This document shows, one piece after another, positions 43,316 to 52,800 of a DNA stretch of 64,000 nucleotides. The stretch is from contig WHVA01000034.1 in NCBI GenBank assembly GCA_015179125.1, positions 186,001 to 250,000 on the forward strand, written 5' to 3'. How positions within the stretch are numbered: position 1 is the first letter of the stretch; each line of letters begins with the position of its first letter. Both the position numbers and the translations under genes were made by a program. The notes beneath the pieces were generated by a model, which worked only from the letters and a program-made list of their open reading frames with translations, searched no databases and was not told the origin of the DNA. The DNA comes from Gautieria morchelliformis (Eukaryota > Basidiomycota > Agaricomycetes > Gomphales > Gomphaceae).

Positions 43316-45798
43316 CGCCCCCTCAAGCTTAATATATTCCGAATTTGCTCGTTGAGGATCTTCACTCTAGGACTAGGAAGTCCTTTAGTGAGAATATCTG
43401 CCAACATTTGTTCCGTTGGCAAATAAACGAGCTTGGCTTGTTGATTTTTGATGATATCTCGAAGGGAAAATATAATCTGATGTCGAAATGTTTGGTTCTC
43501 GTGTGTGTTGAGTGCCATACGTGATTGTAATGGCTGATTGATTGTCTGAATAAACTTGGATGGGTCCTGTTCAGTGGTTTGGAATATTTCAGAAATAAAA
43601 TGGCACATCCAGAGAGCCTCTTTGCCCGCATGGGTCAGGGCGACGAATTCGGCTCAGTTGATGAGAGGGCTACTATCGACTGTTTCTGGCAATCCATGAA
43701 ACAGTGCCCCCATCAATCTGAAATAAGTATGCCGAATACGAACGCCTATGACTCTGTGAACCCCAATCCGCATCTGAATACCCCATCAAGCCGCCTCGAT
43801 TTCTTCCAAGTGTGAGCTTGTAATGCTTCGTGCCTTTCAAATATTTGAAGACACGTTTGACTGCATTCCAATGTGTGCCACCTGGATTTTCGAGGAATTG
43901 TGAGAGTAATGACACCGCAAATGCAATGTCAGGTCGAGTGGCTATAGCTGCCCACATCAGTGATCCTATGGCTTGCCTGTATGGAAACTTCGACATGGCT
44001 TTCTTGCCTCTTTCTGTAGAAGGACATTGGTCTTTAGATAATTTATGGCTGGATCAAGAGGCGTAGCATAAGTTTTCACATCTTCGAGATTGAATTTTTT
44101 GATGATCTTCTCGATGTATGCGGGTTGTGAAATTGCAATGGTTTTCTTCTGCCAGTCTCTTTCGATTTTGAGGTTCAATAGCCAATGAATCTCGCCTAGA
44201 TCTTTCATACTGAAGACCTGAGCAAGATCTCGTTTGACTTCGTCCAGGACTGACTGATTCTCAGCTGTGATGGTGAGGTCGTCTACAGCTGTTGCAATAA
44301 TCACATGCCCCTTTCCGCCACGTCTATAAAATACAGCCCCATCTGTGGCTGACGTAGTGAATCCTAACTTGTGGAATTCACCACTTAGACGTTTGTACCA
44401 TTCCCTTCCAGATTGTTTGAGGCCGTAGAGTGCTTTCTTCAAAAGTAGCACTTCGTCTTTGTCTCCGGACTCATATCCATACGGCTGCTTCATGTAAATA
44501 GGTTCAGGCAGTGTAGCATTGAGGTATGCATAGTCCACGTCCATTTGATGGATAGGCCAGTCATTCCTAGCAGCAATGGCACATATGATCCGCAGGGAGG
44601 ATAACCGAGCAACAGGTGAGTATGTCTCATCATAGTCGACTCCAAACTTCTGTGTGAAGCCTTGGGCGACCATTCTCGATTTAGGCATTATTGGTTTCCC
44701 TTCTGGATTACGCTTCCAAAGGTAGACCCATTTATTACCGACAATATTGGCTCCAGGAGGTGGTTTAGCTCGTTCCCACACTCCCTTGTCGATTAGGGCC
44801 TCATACTCTTTGTCCATTGATTTCTTCCACATAGGATTATTCAGAGCTTCGTCTGCATTGCTAGGTTCAATTTGACTCAAATCCGGTGCCTTTTTATTGT
44901 TTTGACCGTCGGTTGGAAACGCACTGATGGCAAACTCATAGCTACTGATGCCATCAATCTTGGAGGATAATTCTTGGTCGAATAAATCTTCTTTATGGTC
45001 CTCAACGTCCTTGTAAGCTAGCGTAGTCATATGTGCACCAGCTTGTCTCTGAGTTTGAGATCTTGTTACGGGACCTGATGGGGCTGGCTGCACTTGTTGT
45101 TGACGGATCCTTTCGCTTCTCCTTATCGGTTCAGCTTCTCTAGGTCTCTCATCAACTCCCTGAATAGGTTGCAGCTCTTCAAGATATTCCTCTGGTGCAC
45201 TTTCATCAATTTCTTTGATCTTTGCCTCTTCACTGACTAAGCGACCGGGCACTGGCACTGATGCCGGAATGGCCTTCTTCTCTTCTCTAGACGTAGGTAG
45301 CTTGGATTCCTCAATAGAAATGATTGGGACCTTTCCCTTCTTCATCTCTAAATCAAACACAACGTTCCGCTCGACAGAAACTTTGTGCGAGTCAGGCCAA
45401 TAAATATAATGACCATGACTCTGCGCAGAAATTCCTATCCACCGAGCTCTCTTGGCACGGGCTGCCAATTTATCTCCCTGAGTGACCTTAATGTAGACTT
45501 CAGTTCCCCACGCGTGAATGTCTTTGAGATTCGGTTTCTCATGGTGAATCATCTCGTAGGGCGTTTTATCCGGTAGAGCTCTTGTATGTGTCCTGTTCCT
45601 AAGATAATTGGCATGCTGTATCGCATAGCCTCATAATATCTTAGGAAGGCCTGATTCCAGCAGCATGGCACGAGTTCTCTCAGTGAGAGTTCGGTTCAGA
45701 CGTTCGGCAACACCATTAGACTCTGGTGTGTCGTGTACCGTCAACTGATGCTTCATGCCTTGTTTGGCTAGATGCTGTTCGAATTCTGAGCTCATATA
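43114..45798 (-). pseudogene. Copia K pol: integrase C-terminus, RT and RNase H
   Basis: After a frameshift at about 45798 the integrase continues EYMSSEFEQ..., HDTPESNGVAERLNRTL (catalytic Glu), a TGA at 45631-45633 (from TGG), and then the long frame 45552-43966 with GTEVYIKV...HGHYIYWPDSHKVSVERNVVFD, an acidic/Ser linker, and RT: EYEALIDKGVWE, KSRMVAQGFTQKFGVDYDETYSPVARLSSLR, QMDVDYAYLNATLPEPIYMKQP, KALYGLKQSGREWYKRL, IIATAVDDLTI (catalytic VDD intact), EIHWLLNLKIERD. Frame 43996-43673 continues FPYRQAIGSLMWAAIATRPDIAFAVSLLSQFLENP, and 43608-43114 the RNase H end (PTEQMLADILTKGLP). Frameshifts separate the pieces. The long RT frame shows recent activity. Confidence 0.9.
43316..43330 (-). 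promoter_or_regulatory. Polypurine tract of copia K
   Basis: On the minus strand AAGCTTGAGGGGGCG directly precedes the 3' LTR. Such tracts prime second-strand cDNA. Confidence 0.7.
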
Positions 45799-46603
45799 CT
45801 CGCCCCTCGGTCAGAAACAAGTGCCTTGATGTGCACATTTGTCTGTCGAAGCATTAAAGCCTCATAGAGCTTATACTTTGAGAATGCTTCTGATTTGTTC
45901 GCCATGAGATAGATCACCGATTCTCTTGAGTAGTCATCGATAAAGGAGACATAATATGACTTTTTATCGATTGTGAGGTGTCTTGCAGGTCCCCAGACAT
46001 CAGAATAAATTCTGTCACCGAATTTTGATGTTCGGTCTCTGGGTTCTCGAGGAAGAGGTTTGCATGCAATCTTGGCTTGAATACACGCATCACAGACAAT
46101 TCTATCACCTGTGGAGCTCAGTTCAATGCCCAATATCATGCCACGATTTAATAGATGTTTTAGGGACTTCTGTGAGATGTGCCCCATCTTTTGATGAAGT
46201 TCCATGGCAGACAAACACATATGGGCTTGAGCACTTGGTGACTGGATGTCTAGTCGATATAAGCCATTGACCTTTGGTGCTTGCATCAATACCTTTCCAG
46301 CAGCGTTAGATATTGTGCATTTCTGGCCACCGAGTCGAATGTCGTAGCCAGCATCATCGCACCGACCAATCGAGACAAGGGTAGCAGCAATTTTTGGTGC
46401 ATAGTATGTATCTTGCAGCATGACTTCTACTGTTTTATCTCCAACCTTATTGGATAATACGAGCAGTCCTGAGCCGAAGGCATCAAAAGTGCCTTTGTTG
46501 GCTGCTCGGATAGTCCTCGGCTGCGAGAATTGACAGTAGTTCCTCAATAAATTCTTATGAGGAGTCATATGTGATGTCGTTCTGGTGTCGAGTATGACTA
46601 TAA
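45792..46603 (-). pseudogene. Copia K protease and integrase core
   Basis: The frame (from 46603, main part 46568-45792) encodes the copia retropepsin with LDTRTTSHMTPHKNLL; the usual DTG is DTR (AGA for GGA). It goes on through YYAPKIAATLVSIGRCDDAGYDI, the integrase zinc finger (HQKMGHISQKSL...DRIVCDACIQAK) and the core with the first Asp (YSDVWGPA), YVSFIDDYSRESVIYLM and VSDRG (second Asp) just before the frame breaks. It joined gag in one frame before the solo LTR inserted. Confidence 0.85.
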
Positions 46604-47153
46604 TGTTGGGTGCATATGTGCACCAGGCTCCAAACCTAACATTTATGTTGTTCTTTCTTTCGATTTTGACCTGAAACTATGCTGACATTCATTCTATGCC
46701 TGTCACAATTTTCTTTGATTTTTTCGAGGCTGTATTACTACTTTTTTTCATGTTCTGTCCAACCGACCCTTTGTGGGTGGTTGTGGACAACTTTCCTTTT
46801 TGAGCTGTGGCTGTTCACTAATGTGTTACGTTCTATGGGCGCTTAATTATCCGAAGGGCACACCATTGCCTCAAGGGCGCTTAAAGTGCTGGAACTTCGT
46901 ATATGCGAGTGAAACAAGCCCATGCGCAGCCTCCCCTCCTCAGTGTTGACAATCACTGAGGAGGTGAGTTTAATAGTGTACTTTCATAGTATGAAACTGA
47001 AAAACATGTAGAACATTAAATAGGTAGCATTCCTTTATATTACTAGTGTTGACTATCACTGAGGAGAACATTAAATAGTTTACTAATCTCCTGCAAGTCC
47101 CATCGTTCATATCTGGCATATAACTTCCTACTTGCCCAAACCGAGTTTCTACA
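46604..47153 (+). mobile_element. Solo LTR of a copia family related to K, TATAA duplication
   Basis: Runs TGTTGGGTGCATATG ... GAGTTTCTACA, i.e. in the orientation opposite to its host K. Termini resemble K LTR ends (K: TGTTGGGTGCATTTATG and CCTCTACA on the minus strand). Exact 5-bp duplications TATAA flank it (46599-46603 and 47154-47158). It has a hairpin CCTCCTCAGTG / CACTGAGGAGG at 46935-46964 and a second half-copy of that sequence at 47044-47066. Its insertion separated gag from protease, and removing it with one TATAA puts both in one frame. Confidence 0.9.
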
Positions 47154-48128
47154 TATAACTCCTGAGGATGTGCTCAGATTAAAATTAGAGCACTCGTCAA
47201 AATTGGTGAAGGCCAGATGCCCATCATCACTTTCCTCAGAAGAGGGCTCTTCTTCGGCAACATTCGCTTTTGCTTTACCCTTCTTCTTCTTCTTGCCTTT
47301 GGCTTTTTTCTTCTGACGTGGTCCTTGACCTTCTTTACCACCCCCTTTAGCCCAGCAATTTTCGATCAAATGTCCAGGCTTTTTGCAGTTGGTGCATACA
47401 TGCGCCTTCTGCCCCTTCTGGTCCTTCTTAGTAGATGAACCAATAAACCCCTGTTCTTCTTGCGGGAGTGTTTTCTTCCTGTCATACTGAGCCTTTAGTA
47501 CCCTAATAATATTATCAGGGACTAATGGCATCCCGCATTCTTCAAGTGAAGTGGTAAGGGCATTCATGACTGCCTCATAGGATGGTGGAAGTGACGCAAG
47601 GATAATGTCCATGAATTCTTCTTCAGAAACTCTAGCTCCCATCTCATTAAGACGAGCATATAGGTCTTGGGCCTTGTCCAAATGATCTCTCAAGTCTCCA
47701 TCCTCAGGACATCTCATACTGCGGAGTTGTCTCTGCAGGCTGGTGAGGACCATCTTGGGCTTTTTGGTCAATTCATTGACCAATGCATCCCAAGTCTCTT
47801 TTGCTGTCTTTTGCTTCTGTAGCATCAGAGCTAGTGACTCTGACACTGAGACGATAATTTGGGTCTTGGCTTGTCCTTCTCTAGCAAGATATCTCTCCAG
47901 CTTCTCCTCAGCCTTATCCATCTGAGTTTCCTCAGCTTCTGTAAGAATATGGCCTGGGGGCATGACTGGAGGATCAGGAGGTTGAGTGACTCTCCCTTCT
48001 ACATGCTTGAGTAGATTTTTGGACTCGAAATAGCTGATGAGAGTGGCTCGCCACAATGGCCAATTACTTCCATCAGTAGCAAGCTTCTCAACACCCAATA
48101 GCTTCTCAGAAGTGTCTCCGGGGCCCAT
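47043..48128 (-). CDS. Copia K Gag
   Basis: Starts at ATG 48128, inside the primer-binding site. The first 320 or so residues are intact: N-terminal LLGVEKLATDGSNWPLWRATLISYFESKNLLKHVEGRV and ESLALMLQKQKTAKETWDALVNEL...SLQRQLRSMRCPEDGDLRDHLDKAQDLYARL (UBN2/gag-like helical capsid), then a CCHC zinc knuckle (CTNCKKPGHLIENC, about residues 247-260), a Lys-rich segment (KKKAKGKKKKKGKAK) and an acidic end. After residue 323 the frame reads into the inserted solo LTR, so the last 35 or so residues are foreign. Gag makes particles that package element RNA. Whether it is still expressed is unknown. Confidence 0.85.
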   Translation of the reverse strand: MGPGDTSEKLLGVEKLATDGSNWPLWRATLISYFESKNLLKHVEGRVTQPPDPPVMPPGHILTEAEETQMDKAEEKLERYLAREGQAKTQIIVSVSESLALMLQKQKTAKETWDALVNELTKKPKMVLTSLQRQLRSMRCPEDGDLRDHLDKAQDLYARLNEMGARVSEEEFMDIILASLPPSYEAVMNALTTSLEECGMPLVPDNIIRVLKAQYDRKKTLPQEEQGFIGSSTKKDQKGQKAHVCTNCKKPGHLIENCWAKGGGKEGQGPRQKKKAKGKKKKKGKAKANVAEEEPSSEESDDGHLAFTNFDECSNFNLSTSSGVICRNSVWASRKLYARYERWDLQEISKLFNVLLSDSQH

Positions 48129-48133
48129 AACCC
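48121..48133 (-). promoter_or_regulatory. Primer-binding site: initiator tRNA-Met anticodon arm type
   Basis: The plus-strand sequence GGGCCCATAACCC abuts the 5' LTR and equals the anticodon stem-loop of many eukaryotic initiator Met tRNAs, with CAT as the anticodon. Internal (half-tRNA) priming of this kind is known for Drosophila copia and yeast Ty5. The complement of the anticodon is the Gag start codon. Confidence 0.75.
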
Positions 48134-48570
48134 TGTAGAGGACAGGAATTATAGGCAGTAGGTATGGACTTGTTGTTCAAAAGAATAGACTAGAAATTAA
48201 TTCACTACAGAGGATTTCTAGGTCAATAAATCGAAAGAACACTAGACTAATTTACTTGCCTCTCTCAGTGAATTTAGTTGTCACTGAGAGAGGGGGAAAT
48301 CTGTCTCACTGTGCATGTACTACTACCCGGCCCTTTAGCGCCCAAGAGCTCGCGCGTCGAATCATTTCAGACTCCGCTGGGTGCAGCCGCTTGTGAAAGT
48401 AGAAATAACAAAATGAAATGGAGAGGTAGGGAGTGACTAAAAAACTTCGAAAATAATCAGAGAAATGGATGCATGGTACAAGAACAATGTGAGAAGAGAT
48501 TGAAAAAACCATACATCAAATTGAATATATTATGCTTGATTTTGGTGCAGGAGCATAAATGCACCCAACA
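48134..48570 (-). repeat. Copia K LTR (5' LTR of the element), 437 bp
   Basis: TGTAGAGGACAGG ... GCACCCAACA, lacking the 50-60 bp block present in the other two K LTRs. It ends within an L LTR (next bases CGACATCCTTT). Confidence 0.9.
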
Positions 48571-49400
48571 CGACATCCTTTACCCAGATTGATGGTTCAT
48601 CACTGGTCCCATCATCTTCTCAACTCAATCCCCTTTGGGTGTTCCTATGGCCAGAATGCATTCATGGGGCATCCTACCTGTAGGTCATGTGGGATCAACC
48701 CAGCAGACGAAGAGTCCATGCAGGGTGGTGTATATGCAGGTCCCAAGGTGTGTTTTCGTACATAGGGGCCTTCACCCTCTTTCCTCTCTGTCGTTTCATG
48801 TTCGCACCCCTCTTCCATTCTATTGTATGTCTATTTCATCTATTATGTATCCTGACTGCACACCCCTATCCAACCCTGACTCCAGACGGCCTCTTTCCTA
48901 TACGCTAGCACCATATGAGCATTCGGTATAAGTAGTCTACATTCGCATGTATATTCTCCAGTTTAATTATCATACGTCCATCTTGTGAAAACGTGACCTC
49001 GCTGTGACAACTATCTTGAGCCTTCTCCTGTAGATTTCTATCTTCGACCAGAAGAGGATTTAGGCATCACTGGTGAGTTCTCATACTTCATCTTTGTTAC
49101 CTTATCCTTCGAGTTATTTTCTATGCTGTCAGCGAAGGGCTCCGAAGGAGTGCCTTTGCCGGCGAAAGGATTGTCGCTACTTAGACAACCTTTCCATGAC
49201 ACCTTGCACGTTACATTGTCAAGTGCCACGGGCTATTTCGCTATGACTGTAGATCGGGGCGAATTCCTTTCGAGTAACCCTCTTACTTCTTAACCCTTAC
49301 CTCTTCGGTACTGTTCACTGGGCGATTCGCTAGATCGCACACGCTATTCGGGCATTCGCCACTAACATGCGATATTAACGCCCAAAATCCAATCTTGACA
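48571..49400 (+). repeat. LTR family L, 3' part
   Basis: From CGACATCCTTTACCC to CCAATCTTGACA, matching other L copies. It starts exactly at the right end of copia K, meaning K inserted into this L copy. TATA-like GGTATAAGTAG is near 48923 and an eroded hairpin at 49138-49168. Confidence 0.75.
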
Positions 49401-49577
49401 CCATCACACCGGGTAAAGGATGTCGATCATGTTTGATGGTGTGCCTACTGGCGAATGATGCGAGTAGCGAATGGCTGCTTGGTGAATTTGGCAAAGAGCG
49501 AATGGAGGGAACATTGAGGTGAAGAGAAGGAAGGGAAAATGGAGATAACTGGCTACAGGAATAAATGAGTCATGACA
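49401..49577 (-). repeat. LTR family L, 5' part in inverted orientation
   Basis: The reverse complement starts TGTCATGACTC (49577) and runs to TTTACCCGGTGTGATGG (49401), overlapping by about 28 bases the start of the previous L part. Together they form a head-to-head pair, which a simple insertion does not explain. Confidence 0.7.
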
Positions 49578-50960
49578 GATCATCAGGGTAATAAAAGTCC
49601 TGTGATTGGCCATTTGGGAGGGTTCCGTGACACATCTTGCACTTCCCATGCTTCCCATGCCAGTGCTTTGGAAATTTAGGCATAGAGCGAGCTGAAAGTG
49701 CATTGTCTGCTCTTTTTTGGTGCCCCATTGCGTTGTAAAATCCAAAAGCAGCAATTGCTGTTCCTTGGAAATTATCCTCAATTAATTCAATGGCATTCTC
49801 AGTTTGGGAACAAAGGTCTGCACAATCAAAATATCCATCATGGTTCTTTCCTGCCTTGAATAGAACTCGAGCTTGCCGAGAGCTGGGATGGTTCACCGTG
49901 AATTAATATAAACAGAGAAAAGTAAACTCTTCTGTCTTTGGATTTAAGCCAGCCCAGGTCTGGTGAGCAGAAGTCAGAGGCCATGCTAGATGCAACCCCC
50001 CCCCCTTTTTTTGAATTGGCTCTGCTTTTTCATTAATGTGAACCGAACAGGTTTTCCTTCGGTCATTGGCATAAAATGTAGATTCATCATGTGTGACCAA
50101 AACAATCCTTTTCTGCTGTGGGAATCTGGGAAGCTGGGGATAGATGGGCTCATTATCATTGCTCCATTTGACTATTTGATCTTCAATAGAGGTCCAGAAT
50201 GTTAGGAACACCTTGGTCTGGTAGTCCACCACATCTTCACATTTATGTCCATCCACATACATTCCGTTTGCAGATTTCCCATAGTGGTAATTCATCGCAT
50301 GCATCAATTGATGAGCAGTGCATTCAGGAGCTTTCTTGAGCCCAAGGCGCTCTTTGACCTCAGGCTTGGCCAGATACTGAACAATGTCTACTGCTTTGAG
50401 GTATTTCTTATTAAGGGACTGCAAATGAAGGTGAATTTCTTGTGCAAGATCCTCATCCTCAATTCTTGACTTTCTATGTTGCCCATAGAGACTTTCTGGG
50501 AGCTGCTTGTTGTCCTCTAGAAATTCCCACACCCGTACTGGCAGAGAGTGGGCAAGACCTGCTCCTTTCCAGCTGCAGTTGCAGCCAAGAGTGATGCTTC
50601 ATGCCACCCAATACCCTGGCCTGACATGTAGAACCACAAGAAAGCCAGCATCCCATTGAGACGACCCCAAAAAACCACATTTAGTGATATGGCTTTTGAT
50701 CATTTGGTAAGAACAGTGACAGCTTCTTTGAGAATCAGCAATGTGGGAAATGGTGGCCTTTCCCAAGCCTGAAGGATTGGATTCCCAATTTGGCTCTTCT
50801 TGCACATCACTCTCATCCTCATCCTCATGTTCTTCTCTCGCTCCATGCTCAGTGGATGTTTCATAATCCTCATCTTCTATCTCATCAATAGTGACCCCGG
50901 GGACATGTTGGCCATGTCTCTCATTCTTTTCTGACCCACTTGCAGAACACCCTGCAATAC
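49570..50960 (-). pseudogene. DDE transposase-like gene of basidiomycetes, decayed
   Basis: From an acidic Glu/Asp-rich N-terminal part (about 50960-50800), through 50532-49903 (LAKPEVKERLGL, YHYGKSANGMYVDGHKCEDVVDYQTKVFLTFW, KRIVLVTHDESTFYANDRR) to 49896-49570 (ARVLFKAGKNHDGYFDCADL ... HQKRADNALSARSMPKFP). These blocks match the mushroom-type DDE endonuclease family, with VDGHERxDVVxYR, HDESTFYANDRR and KAGKNRDGYW. The first catalytic Asp (HDES) is kept; the second, usually FDNATGH, reads FYNAMGH, so the Asp is lost. Frameshifts occur near 50540, 49900 and 50480. The C-terminus is cut at 49577 by an L LTR. Confidence 0.75.
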
Positions 50961-51112
50961 TTTGAGAGTCATCAACTTTCTCACGCTCACCACAACAACG
51001 AAAACTTCCAAAACACTGTTAATCACTCATACTCACTACAAAAAGGCACATAGAGCACTGCTAGAAAATACTAGTAATAGCCCTAACGTACCGAACCAAA
51101 GAAAAAGGGTCC
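50960..51112 (+). other. Probable 5' untranslated region of the LINE
   Basis: CA-rich sequence without coding potential directly upstream of LINE ORF1, with ACACTG/AAAACTTCC blocks. The exact 5' end of the element cannot be set. Confidence 0.4.
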
Positions 51113-52771
51113 ATGCCACCCAGCACAGACCCCACACCGCCCATGGCATCACAAACCCGAATGTGATCCAGCAACCAGCAGGGAAGCAACAAAACAAGGG
51201 CTGAGCTGCTGTCAGACCTGTACGCCGCGATACGCATGAAGGAAGCTCCTCGAACCTTCATGAACAAAAACAGTTTGTTTGCCAAGGACGAGCTGTTGAC
51301 CGCGGAGCTGCTCAGCCACACGCTCCTCTCGATAGCTCACGGAATGTCGGGAAAAACACTTTAGGAGGGAGCCAGGGCCATAGCGATCCTTATGTTGGAG
51401 GAAGCGGCAAGAAATCTTGGAGGGACGATGGCACAGAAAGTGAGCGATACACTGAAAGAGGTGGTGGGCAAGGTCAAAGAAGTGGCGGAGATGGTGTACA
51501 ATTTGACTGAAATGGTGCAAGTGGCGGTCCAAGGGGTGGTCAGACAGATGGACCAAGCACAAGGGCAACTTCAAAGATCAGAGAATGTCAGGGTGCAGGG
51601 TCCAGGAGGGATGACATACGTGACTGCGCTGAAAGGTAATGCACCTCTATCGCATCCGAACACCCTGGAGAGAGCCAGAGCCAGAGAAAGACAATTACTA
51701 ATAGACAAGGAAACGGGCGATGGACAGGACACTCTTGGAAACCTCACCCAGCAAGAACTAGTAGCCAAAGCCAATGAGGCAGTGGAGCAACTCGAAATGT
51801 CGGAAGAACTTGAATGTGGGTGCTTCATAGGGGCCAAGAAACTAGCGAACGGAGGAATAGTATTCGAGCTGCACACTGCAGGAGCTGCAAAATGGTTACA
51901 GGAACACAGGAAACAATTCCTAGGAAAATTCAGCGGAATGACCATGATCAAGGATCGAGCAGTATCAGTAATCATCGAATACATGCCGCTATCACACTCA
52001 CCAGATGCCCTCGCAGAACTAAGGAAGATTGAATGTGAGTCTGGCTTGCCGGCGGACACTATCATCTCAACCAAGTGGATCAAACTGGCCCACAGGCGGA
52101 CGGAGGGACAAAGGTCTGCTCATCTGATAGCCAAGTTCACGACCATGGAGGGGGCCAACATAAGCATAAGAGACGGGGTGACCATAGTGGGAAAAAGAGC
52201 ATGGGCTAGGAGGATGAAGAGGGAGCCGAGGAGATGCCTCAAGTGCCAGAAATACAACACGAGGCATATGGCGGCGGAATGCAGCGGACCAGAAGCATGC
52301 GGTATGTGCGGGGGAAGCCACAGAACAGCGCAATGTGAAGAGACTGACCCAGCGAAGTTCAGATGTGTCGGTTGCGACAAGCACGGCCATGCATCCTGGG
52401 ACCGCACGTGCCCCGTATTCAAAGCGGCATGCCGAACAGTTGAGAGAGCTGACCCAGAACACGTACAAGTACTTCCCGAACGATAGCCCAGCCCACGGAC
52501 ATGGGAGCAACGGGGTGCAGCAGAAGAAGAGGGAGCGTTGGATGAAGTAATGAGAAGGGTGAACACTCTAGGAAATGCAAGACAGCACCATGAGGCGAAC
52601 CAATGGCATGGTGGAGGTGCGAGCGGAGGAAGCTGGCAACAAGGCAGACACAACAGGGGTGGAAACCCACCCACAGGACACCAAGACCAGGGGTGGGTGA
52701 ATCAGCATAGCAGACAGAGAAGATTAGACGAGTACGGCATAAGGCCAGGTCAGACAGAGGAGTGCCAATGA
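51113..52771 (+). pseudogene. LINE ORF1 with zinc knuckles (Tad/I-type)
   Basis: The ATG at 51113 opens a frame with stops at 51164 (TGA) and about 51364 (TAG, from CAG); the uninterrupted part is 51392-52486. A helical N-terminus with heptads (KEVVGKVKEVAEMVYNLTEMVQ) precedes a middle domain and three CCHC-type knuckles (CLKCQKYNTRHMAAEC, CGMCGGSHRTAQC, CVGCDKHGHASWDRTC) near 52235-52420. A frameshift near 52430 leads into an Arg/Gln-rich tail that stops at 52771. ORF1 proteins bind element RNA. Confidence 0.8.
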
Positions 52772-52800
52772 GACGAAGACCCTTCTGACCTCTACCATGG

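Larger units (their letters stand above)
42828..48570 (-). mobile_element. Ty1/copia element K with two LTRs (5.7 kb)
   Basis: LTRs at 42828-43315 and 48134-48570 flank, on the minus strand, gag, protease, integrase, RT and RNase H in copia order. A primer-binding site (48121-48133) and a polypurine tract (43316-43330) are visible. The LTRs differ by a 50-60 bp block and several substitutions, and the outside 5-mers differ (CCATT left, CGACA right), so this may be a recombinant between two elements rather than a simple insertion. Inside it sits a solo LTR of a related family (46604-47153). Lesions: frameshifts near 45798, 44036, 43690 and 43630, a stop at 45631 and a Gly-to-Arg change in the protease. 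Confidence 0.9.
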
